A stretch of DNA of 8,398 nucleotides, from contig CAMBTF010000057.1 in assembly GCA_945870545.1 (NCBI GenBank), forward strand, positions 1-8,398, in the 5' to 3' direction. The position numbers and the translations under genes were made by a program. Position 1 is the stretch's first letter; the number at the start of each line of letters is the position of its first letter. The notes beneath the pieces were generated by a model. That model was not told where the DNA came from, did not search any database, and saw only the letters and a program-made list of their open reading frames with translations. The stretch comes from Akkermansia muciniphila (GTDB lineage Bacteria > Verrucomicrobiota > Verrucomicrobiia > Verrucomicrobiales > Akkermansiaceae). Positions 1-7,682 of this stretch are shown in pieces.

Positions 1-83
1 AGACCACCATCGATCTTGGCAAGAAACTGAAGGAAACCTTCAATGTCCATCCCAAGTCCAGCTGCACCTCCTGCCACCGCTAA
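1..83 (+). CDS. actA: C-terminal end of ActA, multihaem cytochrome c subunit of Alternative Complex III (partial)
   Basis: Only the last 26 codons are in the window; the frame begins at base 3 and ends at a TAA (81-83). The peptide ends in CTSCHR, so a CxxCH covalent haem c motif lies one residue before the C-terminus, and a preceding His (in NVHPKSS) could serve as an axial ligand. In ACIII, ActA is a membrane-anchored periplasmic pentahaem cytochrome that takes electrons from the ActB clusters. The assignment rests mainly on position directly before actB plus the terminal haem motif. The total haem number and the N-terminal anchor cannot be seen. It could in principle be another multihaem cytochrome, but the act order makes ActA much the best reading. 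Confidence 0.85.
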   Translation, partial: TTIDLGKKLKETFNVHPKSSCTSCHR

Positions 84-119
84 CCTGTTTCCCACGAAAA
101 TTTTTCCCGCCGCCCTGAT

Positions 120-3100
120 ATGAGCAAACGCATTTGGAACCATCCGGAAGTCCCGCAGGACGAAACGACCGTCTCGTGGCGCAGCGCCGGACAACTCCGC
201 GACACCGCCGAATTCCGCACCTGGCTAGACCGCGAGTTCCCGCAGGGTGCTGCCGAAATGGCGAACCAGGACGAACTGGAAACCTCGCGCCGCACCTTCC
301 TCAAGCTGATGGGATCCTCCACCGCGCTGGCCGGTTTCGGGATGGTCGCCTGCCGCCGCCCGGAGGCATACCTGGTGCCTTACACCAAAGCTCCCGAGTG
401 GGTGATCCCCGGGAAAGCCACCTACTACGCCTCTAGTATGCCGCGCGCCGGCGGTGCCGTGCCACTCGTCGTCACCACCCACGAAGGCCGCCCTACCAAG
501 GTCGCCTCCAACCGCCTGCACCCGGACTACGAAGGCACGGACGCCTTCGCCCAGGCCTCGGTTCTTGATCTTTACTCGACCTCCCGCTCGCGGAAATTTC
601 TCAAGGCCGGCAAGGCGGCGAAACGCTCTGAGTTTGAGGTTGTCCTCGCCGCTCTCGCAAAAGACAAAACCGCGAAGATCGGTTTTGTTTTCGGTGCCGA
701 TGAAAGCCCGACCCGCCTCCGCTTGATCGCGGAACTCGCGAAAAACGATAACGCGAAATTTTACCAATACGAGGCGCTCGCCGCCAACGACAGCACGATC
801 CTCGGCGAGGGCGTGAAGCTGGTTCCCGATTTCGCCAAAGCCGACCGCATCCTCTCGCTGGACTGCGACTTTGCGGGCACGGATCCGCAGGGATCGAACA
901 TCGCTTTTTTCAACCGCAGGAAGCCCGAGGGCCAAGGCTACAAGGCCAAACCCGATGCGGCTTCGATGAACCGCCTCTACTCGGTGGAATCCGCTTTCAC
1001 GCTGACCGGCGGCATGGCGGATCACCGCCTACGCGTCGCTCCAGGCATGGTCGCTGCCTTCGCCGCGCAGATCGCGCGTGAGTTCGATATCGCGGCGGAA
1101 GGCATCGCGCCGATCACCGACGCGGAACAGCTCAAGTGGGTCAAGGCGCTCGCCGCCGATCTCAAGGCCAGCGGCGCGAACACCGCTGTTCTCGCCGGTT
1201 CCCGCCAGTCCGCCGCCGTGAAGCACCTCGCGCTGGCGATCAACCTTGCGCTTGGCAATATCGGCACCGGTGTTTCCGCTTTCCAGACTGGCGTGAAAGG
1301 CTTCGGCGACATCGCCGCGCTCACCGCCGATCTCCAGAACGCCGCCATCGAGACGGTCATTTTCCTAACCCCGTCCAATCCCGTTTACGACGCGCCCGCC
1401 GACCTGAAATTCGGCGAAGCCCTCGCGAAAGCGAAAACCTCCATCCATCTCGGCCTCCGCACCGATGCCACGGCGCATGCCTGCACCTGGCACGTTCCCG
1501 CCGCGCATTACCTAGAATCCTGGGGCGATGCCCGCAGCTCCCGCGGCGCGTTCACGGTCGTGCAGCCGATGATCCTGCCGCTCTATCCCGATTGTGTGGC
1601 GGAGCTTGAGCTGCTGCTCGCGCTTCTTTCCGAGGATGGAAAGCTCATCACCGGGGAAGGGGAGGATGGTAAGCCGGCTCCCGCACTTGAGGCAGTGAAA
1701 ACCACCTTCTCCAAGGACAAGGCAGCCTGGAAGAATCTATTGAAAAACGGTTTCGATGCGAGCGACACCTACGCCGCCGCCACTCCCGCCCTTTCCGGCA
1801 ACGCCGCCACCGATATCGCGAACGCGAAGGCTGGCGCTCCAAGCAAGGACAAGCTCGACGTGATCTTCGCCACCGACGCCTCAGTCTATGACGGCCGCTG
1901 GATCGACAACGGCTGGCTCCAGGAAGCTCCCGATCCGGTCTCGAAACTCACCTGGGACAACGCCGCTCTCATCGCGCCGAAGACCGCCAAGGAACTCGGC
2001 ATCTATGATGAGATCATCCAGCTTGAGACCACTTTCGCATCGCGTTCCCCCGACAATGAGGGAAGCGCCCGCAAGTCGCCCGTCATTTCGCTGAAAGTCA
2101 ACGGCAAGACCCTGGAAATCCCCGTCCTCGTGTCCTTCGGACAAGCCGAAAACACGATCATCATCCCGCTCGGCTACGGTCAAGGCTTCAACGGCGACGA
2201 CGAACTGGAACGCGATACGAAAAACGCAAACCACGTCGGCCTCGTCGGCGTGAACCGCGGTTTCGACGCCTACCCGCTCCGCACCCAGGACACCGCCTAT
2301 TTCGCCAGCGGCGCCAAGGTTACCAAAACGGAAAAACGCTACTCGGTCGCGCTCACCCAGGAGCACAACGCGATGTATGGCCGTGCGCTTGCCCGCGAGA
2401 TTTCCACGGACACCATCGACCACAAGGGCGATTTCAAGGCGCAGCTCGCGAAGGTGAAGAAGCAGGGCAACGACTCCCACGCGCCCGAGAATATTTCCCT
2501 CTACAAGCAGGAAGACCGCAAGGGCGGCACGCTACTTAGCGACAAGCTCCACCAATGGGGCATGACCATCGACCTTTCCTCCTGCATGGGTTGCAACGCA
2601 TGCCTTGTCGCCTGCCAATCCGAGAACAACATCCCCATCGTTGGCAAGGTGCAGGTCGCAAAAGGCCGCGAGATGCACTGGATCCGCATGGATCGCTACT
2701 TCGCCGTCCACAAGGACAATACCTTCGATGCCGATAATCCGGCCATGGTTCCGCAACCCGTCGCCTGCGTACAGTGCGAATCCGCTCCCTGCGAAACAGT
2801 CTGCCCGGTTAACGCCACGGTGCACACCGAGGACGGTCTCAACGCGATGGCCTACAACCGCTGTATCGGCACCCGCTACTGCGCGAACAACTGCCCCTAC
2901 AAGGCGCGTCGTTTCAATTATTTCGACTACAACAAGCGCAATCCGCTCATCAAAAACAACCTCAACAAGGGGCCTGCGGGCGTCCGCCAGGACAAGGAAG
3001 CGCCGCACCTCCAGAAGAACCCGAACGTCACCGTCCGCATGCGCGGCGTGATGGAGAAATGCACCTACTGCGTGCAGCGCATCCAGGAAGCGGTGATCCG

Positions 3101-3428
3101 CCAGAAGCGCGGCCAGAAACAGGAAGTCCTCGCCTCCGGAAATCTTTCACCCGAGGTCACCGTCACCACGGAAACACTCCGCATCCCGGTCGATTCCGTG
3201 AAAACCGCCTGCCAGGACGCCTGCCCTGCCCAAGCCATCGCCTTCGGAAATCTCCTCGACAAGGATGCCTCCGAGATGGGCCGCGCCAAGGTCTTGGAGC
3301 GGAACTACGACCTCCTCAACTACATCGGCACCCTCCCGCGCACCAGCTACCTAGCCCGCGTGAAAAACCCGAACCCGAAGATGCCCGACGCCAAGTTCGT
3401 CGGTCAATCCACCATCCACATGGTCTAG
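120..3428 (+). CDS. actB: ActB, fused molybdopterin-oxidoreductase-like and iron-sulfur subunit of Alternative Complex III
   Basis: A 1102-residue periplasm-facing electron-transfer subunit. Residues about 20-80 form the extended Tat-type leader seen in this family: the block AEFRTWLDREFPQGAAE, then SRRTFLK at 56-62, a short hydrophobic stretch, and Cys78 in the lipobox-like MVAC. Residues about 85-790 resemble the molybdopterin oxidoreductase fold but hold only scattered cysteines (78, 249, 455, 492), so there is no N-terminal cluster motif; family members of this kind lack the Mo cofactor. Residues about 815-1050 form a ferredoxin-like domain with 15 candidate ligands: Cys822/825/828/832, 883/886/891/895, 915/921/925, and 981/984 with 1031/1035. 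The third motif reads CIGTRYCANNC, with Thr918 where a fourth Cys would lie, which predicts three [4Fe-4S] and one [3Fe-4S] cluster. This matches known ACIII. The ATG at 120 retains the full conserved leader; no Shine-Dalgarno sequence is visible upstream. It follows actA after 36 bases. Confidence 0.96.
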   Translation: MSKRIWNHPEVPQDETTVSWRSAGQLRDTAEFRTWLDREFPQGAAEMANQDELETSRRTFLKLMGSSTALAGFGMVACRRPEAYLVPYTKAPEWVIPGKATYYASSMPRAGGAVPLVVTTHEGRPTKVASNRLHPDYEGTDAFAQASVLDLYSTSRSRKFLKAGKAAKRSEFEVVLAALAKDKTAKIGFVFGADESPTRLRLIAELAKNDNAKFYQYEALAANDSTILGEGVKLVPDFAKADRILSLDCDFAGTDPQGSNIAFFNRRKPEGQGYKAKPDAASMNRLYSVESAFTLTGGMADHRLRVAPGMVAAFAAQIAREFDIAAEGIAPITDAEQLKWVKALAADLKASGANTAVLAGSRQSAAVKHLALAINLALGNIGTGVSAFQTGVKGFGDIAALTADLQNAAIETVIFLTPSNPVYDAPADLKFGEALAKAKTSIHLGLRTDATAHACTWHVPAAHYLESWGDARSSRGAFTVVQPMILPLYPDCVAELELLLALLSEDGKLITGEGEDGKPAPALEAVKTTFSKDKAAWKNLLKNGFDASDTYAAATPALSGNAATDIANAKAGAPSKDKLDVIFATDASVYDGRWIDNGWLQEAPDPVSKLTWDNAALIAPKTAKELGIYDEIIQLETTFASRSPDNEGSARKSPVISLKVNGKTLEIPVLVSFGQAENTIIIPLGYGQGFNGDDELERDTKNANHVGLVGVNRGFDAYPLRTQDTAYFASGAKVTKTEKRYSVALTQEHNAMYGRALAREISTDTIDHKGDFKAQLAKVKKQGNDSHAPENISLYKQEDRKGGTLLSDKLHQWGMTIDLSSCMGCNACLVACQSENNIPIVGKVQVAKGREMHWIRMDRYFAVHKDNTFDADNPAMVPQPVACVQCESAPCETVCPVNATVHTEDGLNAMAYNRCIGTRYCANNCPYKARRFNYFDYNKRNPLIKNNLNKGPAGVRQDKEAPHLQKNPNVTVRMRGVMEKCTYCVQRIQEAVIRQKRGQKQEVLASGNLSPEVTVTTETLRIPVDSVKTACQDACPAQAIAFGNLLDKDASEMGRAKVLERNYDLLNYIGTLPRTSYLARVKNPNPKMPDAKFVGQSTIHMV

Positions 3429-3430
3429 AA

Positions 3431-3459
3431 GACACAAGACTTTGAGACACAAGACACAA
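3431..3459 (+). repeat. GACACAA heptad repeats at the left end of the actB-actC gap
   Basis: Starting two bases after the actB stop codon, GACACAA occurs at 3431-3437, 3446-3452 and 3453-3459, with a degenerate unit GACTTTG at 3438-3444 and one extra base at 3445. The complementary heptad TTGTGTC occurs in tandem at 3518-3524 and 3525-3531, with a one-mismatch copy TTATGTC at 3503-3509. The two sets face each other across the gap and form the inverted repeat listed separately. The function is unknown. Confidence 0.8.
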
Positions 3460-3532
3460 GATCAGATGATTACGACACAGCACAGCGAGAATCCCTCTCC
3501 TCTTATGTCTGACAGTCTTGTGTCTTGTGTCT
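3445..3532. repeat. 17-bp perfect inverted repeat in the actB-actC gap, potential long hairpin
   Basis: AGACACAAGACACAAGA at 3445-3461 is exactly complementary to 3516-3532. The pairing can continue inward as TCAGA (3462-3466) with TCTGA (3508-3512) after a three-base bulge (3513-3515), leaving a loop of about 41 bases. It lies in the only long gap of the window (138 bases, 3429-3566), 34 bases before the actC start. No T-run follows the right arm, so it does not look like an ordinary intrinsic terminator. It may affect mRNA processing or stability between the soluble-domain genes and the membrane-subunit genes, or it may be a repeat with no regulatory role. The complementarity is seen directly; any function is inference. 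Confidence 0.75.
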
Positions 3533-3566
3533 TCTCCCCAATTTCCTAACGACTTTCTCCAACTCA

Positions 3567-5036
<1,470 letters not shown>

Positions 5037-5078
5037 AATCCGAAATCAACAATCTTCAATCATCAATCCTCAATCTTT
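5037..5078 (+). repeat. Six tandem AATC heptads filling the actC-actD gap
   Basis: AATC starts at 5037, 5044, 5051, 5058, 5065 and 5072, an exact 7-base period six times running. The units are AATCCGA, AATCAAC, AATCTTC, AATCATC, AATCCTC and AATCTTT; units three to five match AATNNTC. The array begins on the base after the actC stop and ends three bases before the GTG start of actD, so it is essentially the whole spacer. Only one G occurs in it, so the transcript here should be largely unpaired. The period is seen directly; a role in translation start is inference. Confidence 0.85.
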
Positions 5079-5081
5079 CAC

Positions 5082-5636
5082 GTGAGCACCACCCGCAAAC
5101 GAGTTTATGGCTACCTAGCCGAGTTCAAAAGCGCCTCCGCACTTTATAAGGCCGCTGAGAAAGTCCGCGACGCGGGTTTCCGTAAATGGGATTGCTACAC
5201 GCCATATCCCGTCCACGGCCTCGATACCGCGATGGGCATGAAGCGCTCCATCCTGCCATGGTTCGTCTTTTTCGGCGGCATCACCGGGACCGCCACGGCA
5301 TTCGCGCTGGCTTATTCCACGCAGGTGCTGATCTACCCCACTGTTGTTCAGGCAAAGCCTACCAACATTTTCACAATCCCCGCGTTCTTCCCGATCATGT
5401 TCGAACTGACCATCCTGTTCTCGGGTTTCACCGTGCTCTTCGGCTTGCTCGGCCTGATCCAGCTCCCTCGCCTGAACCACCCGCTCTTCGCCAGCAAACA
5501 GTTCCACCGCGCCACCGACGACGGCTTCTTCATCGCCATCGAGGCACGCGACGCAAAATTCGGCCCCGACTCCACCCGCAGCCTTCTCGCCGAGATCGGC
5601 GGGGAAAACATCGAACTCGTAGAGGAAGAGCACTGA
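5082..5636 (+). CDS. actD: ActD, DUF3341-type membrane subunit of Alternative Complex III
   Basis: A 184-residue protein with a soluble N-terminal part (about 1-55, including VYGYLAEFKSASALYKAAEKVRDAG), a transmembrane helix at about 57-78, a short loop, a second helix at about 104-126, and a soluble C-terminal part ending in an acidic tail (EEEH). The patterns IPAFFPIMFELTILFSG and CYTPYPVHGLD are typical of the DUF3341 family, found as the ActD subunit of ACIII. ActD carries no redox cofactor and is thought to stabilise the membrane part, packing beside the NrfD-like subunits. The start is a GTG at 5082; no ATG lies nearby in frame, and the family-like sequence begins within ten residues of it. 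It sits between actC and actE with gaps of 45 and 38 bases, both made of heptad repeats. Confidence 0.94.
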   Translation: MSTTRKRVYGYLAEFKSASALYKAAEKVRDAGFRKWDCYTPYPVHGLDTAMGMKRSILPWFVFFGGITGTATAFALAYSTQVLIYPTVVQAKPTNIFTIPAFFPIMFELTILFSGFTVLFGLLGLIQLPRLNHPLFASKQFHRATDDGFFIAIEARDAKFGPDSTRSLLAEIGGENIELVEEEH

Positions 5637-5637
5637 G

Positions 5638-5672
5638 AATACTCAATTTTCAATAATCAATATTCAATTCCT
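5638..5672 (+). repeat. Five tandem AATNNTC heptads filling the actD-actE gap
   Basis: AAT starts at 5638, 5645, 5652, 5659 and 5666, again an exact 7-base period. The units are AATACTC, AATTTTC, AATAATC, AATATTC and AATTCCT; the first four match AATNNTC exactly. The array starts two bases after the actD stop and ends two bases before the actE ATG. It contains no G and is much richer in A+T than the genes on either side. It shares its consensus with the array before actD, so the two probably belong to one repeat family. Confidence 0.85.
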
Positions 5673-5674
5673 TC

Positions 5675-6325
5675 ATGCGCTACTTCTTTCTAATCTACGC
5701 TTTGATCGCCGTTCTCGTTGTCGGGATCGGTGGGTTCCGTGGGCAGCATTTCACGAAGCCTCCCATCCAGGTTTTCCCGGATATGGACAACCAGGACAAG
5801 CAGAAGGCCCAGTCGCCGAGTTCCTTTTTCGCCGATCGCAAAGGAGCGAGGCTTCCTGTCGCCGAAACGCAGCCGCGCGGCTTCAACGAGGAGGGCGCGT
5901 CCCTGATCGGTGGCAGTCCTGAATACGAGTTCGGCGGACAGCCGGGCTACTATTACACCGGCCATGTCGGCGATTATTTCGGCAACGGAATGCCCGAGGA
6001 ACTCGAACTCACAGCGGATACCGCCGCCGAACTGATCCGCCGCGGCGAGGAGCGCTATGGCATCTACTGTGCCGTCTGCCATGGTGCCGCAGGTAACGGT
6101 CTTGGCGTCACTTCCAAATACGGCGTCCCCGGCATTGCGAACTTCCACCTCGATCCTTTCAAATCTGCCACCTACCCCGACGGTCGGATGTATGAAGTCA
6201 TCACCAACGGCAAGGGCATGATGTCCGGATACGGAGCGAACATACCCGTCCGCGACCGTTGGGCGATCATCGCCTACGTCCGCACGCTCCAAGCCGCGAA
6301 AGAAGCCGCCACCGCAGCCCAATAA
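5675..6325 (+). CDS. actE: ActE, monohaem cytochrome c subunit of Alternative Complex III
   Basis: A 216-residue periplasmic cytochrome. Residues about 4-20 form a hydrophobic signal or anchor. The block following it, KPPIQVFPDMDNQDKQKAQ then SSFFADRKGARLPVAE, is a typical ActE signature. The single haem c motif is CAVCH with Cys132, Cys135 and His136. The sixth ligand is probably Met182 or Met183 in GKGMMSGYG, followed by the C-terminal cytochrome helix (DRWAIIAYVRTLQ). In ACIII, ActE takes part in electron output next to ActA. There is no cysteine in the N-terminal region (GIGGFRGQ), so the lipid anchor reported for ActE in some other lineages cannot form here. Attachment must be by an uncleaved helix, or by subunit contacts if the leader is cleaved. 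The ATG at 5675 gives a good leader and has no Shine-Dalgarno sequence. Confidence 0.95.
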   Translation: MRYFFLIYALIAVLVVGIGGFRGQHFTKPPIQVFPDMDNQDKQKAQSPSSFFADRKGARLPVAETQPRGFNEEGASLIGGSPEYEFGGQPGYYYTGHVGDYFGNGMPEELELTADTAAELIRRGEERYGIYCAVCHGAAGNGLGVTSKYGVPGIANFHLDPFKSATYPDGRMYEVITNGKGMMSGYGANIPVRDRWAIIAYVRTLQAAKEAATAAQ

Positions 6326-6335
6326 TTTTTCAAAG

Positions 6336-7670
6336 ATGTCCCATCACGTAACATCCGCTGACATCGCCATCCATGGCGACCACCTCGACAAATCGAAGGT
6401 CGCCAAGGCGAAAACCATCGCGCTCGGCATCGCCGGGATCGGCACGATTCTGAGCCTGCTCGGACTCTTCGGGGTCTTCGGCGAGTGGTTCCAAGGCACC
6501 TACGCCTATTCCTGGCTCTTCGCGTTTTACTTTTTTCTGACCCTCTCCATCGGCGGGGTGTTCTGGACCCTCCTCCACAACGTCTCGAACTCCGGCTGGG
6601 GCACCTCTGTCCGCCGCACCTTCGAAAACCTCGGCTCCACCTTCCCGTGGATCTTCCTCTTCGGCATCCCCCTGCTCTTCCCGCAGGTGAACCAATACCT
6701 CTACGAGTGGATGAACATCCACCGCGAGGGCTATGACGCTGTGGCGAGTGGTGATGTGAAGAACTTGAAGGAGCACCTTCACCACGCCGACCACCTGCTC
6801 TATGCGAAGCAGTGGTTCATGAATATGCCGTTCTGGTTCGGCCGCTTTGTGTTCTACGGCGTCGGCCTCAGTGCTGTCATCTGGTTCCTGCGGAAACTCT
6901 CGACCGATCAGGACACCGACCCCAATCCCGGCACGGCCCGGCTGCTCAAGGCCCGCTACCACTCCAACTACCCGCTCATTATCTTCGCGCTCACGATCAC
7001 CTTCACTGGCTTCGATTTCGCGATGGGCCTTGATTACAAATGGTTCTCCACCATGTGGGGCGTCTATCTCTTCTCCGGTTCCGCGCTGAACTCAATGGCG
7101 GTGATCATCCTTGTCTGCACCTTCCTGAAAAGCCGCGGCCATCTCAAGCACGTCACCGGCCCGGAGCATTTCCACATCATGGGGAAACTGCTCTTCGCCT
7201 TCACCACCTTCTGGGCCTACATCGCGTTCTCCCAGTATTTCCTCATCTGGTATGCGAACATTACCGAGGAAACTTCCTACTTCCTGATCCGCAACACGGA
7301 TGGCTGGAACACCGGCATGATTTTCCTAGTCTTCGGCCATTTCGTAGTTCCCTTCGTCGTGCTGCTTCAGGCGTGGCTCAAGAAGAATCCAAAATACCTC
7401 TCCATCGTCGCAGCATATACGCTCTGCATGCACGCGCTCGACCACTACCTCATCGTGATCCCCGAGCGCGGCGTTTCTCTCGGAAAGATCAAGCCGGAGA
7501 TATTCGGGAATATCACACCTGCCATCAATGGCGCATTCTGGGGCGACATCCTCGCCTTCGTGACCATTGGTGCGGCCTTCCTTTTCGTCCTTCTCCGCGC
7601 CCTCGGCCAGCACTCGCTCTACCCGAACCGTGACCCCCGCATCCTCGAATCCGCGAACCTCTCCAACTGA
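6336..7670 (+). CDS. actF: ActF, second NrfD-like integral membrane subunit of Alternative Complex III
   Basis: A 444-residue polytopic protein, paralogous in fold to ActC. Hydrophobic segments lie near 26-48, 58-81, 102-118, 163-184, 211-230, 237-264, 282-306, 326-347, 353-373 and 402-422, so about ten helices. Diagnostic stretches are SQYFLIWYANITEETSYFL at 299-317 and FGHFVVPFVVLLQAW at 333-347, both characteristic of ActF. A soluble loop at about 119-160 holds many His residues (HLHHADH). ActF is often annotated as quinone-binding subunit 2. Structures of ACIII place it opposite ActC, and whether it binds quinol or provides a proton path is debated. The ATG at 6336 follows actE by ten bases. 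A short AAAG just before the start is too close to act as a normal ribosome binding site. Confidence 0.95.
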   Translation: MSHHVTSADIAIHGDHLDKSKVAKAKTIALGIAGIGTILSLLGLFGVFGEWFQGTYAYSWLFAFYFFLTLSIGGVFWTLLHNVSNSGWGTSVRRTFENLGSTFPWIFLFGIPLLFPQVNQYLYEWMNIHREGYDAVASGDVKNLKEHLHHADHLLYAKQWFMNMPFWFGRFVFYGVGLSAVIWFLRKLSTDQDTDPNPGTARLLKARYHSNYPLIIFALTITFTGFDFAMGLDYKWFSTMWGVYLFSGSALNSMAVIILVCTFLKSRGHLKHVTGPEHFHIMGKLLFAFTTFWAYIAFSQYFLIWYANITEETSYFLIRNTDGWNTGMIFLVFGHFVVPFVVLLQAWLKKNPKYLSIVAAYTLCMHALDHYLIVIPERGVSLGKIKPEIFGNITPAINGAFWGDILAFVTIGAAFLFVLLRALGQHSLYPNRDPRILESANLSN

Positions 7671-7682
7671 TTTCTTCCAAGC

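Noticed and set aside
98..109. Small A/T palindrome-like stretch before actB as a possible terminator or promoter element
   Set aside because: The self-complementary part is only about ten bases of A and T with no GC stem, and no convincing -35/-10 pair is visible. Genes on both sides read as one operon.
225..1025. Long open frame on the - strand (266 codons) inside actB
   Set aside because: It lies opposite strongly conserved ActB sequence, and its translation is arginine/glycine/valine-rich without a recognisable domain. Long antisense frames are expected in GC-rich coding sequence.
120..3428. ActB as a catalytic molybdenum enzyme (formate dehydrogenase or polysulfide reductase type)
   Set aside because: There is no N-terminal Fe-S motif in the molybdopterin-like domain, and the act gene order on both sides specifies ACIII, whose ActB lacks the Mo cofactor.
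3525..3566. TTG start extending ActC by 14 residues
   Set aside because: The extension would translate the right arm of the inverted repeat; the ATG at 3567 fits the family N-terminus and needs no rare start.
5037..5672. CRISPR-like array, because of regularly spaced repeats
   Set aside because: The unit is 7 bases in total with no spacers of CRISPR length, and the two arrays are separated by the actD gene.
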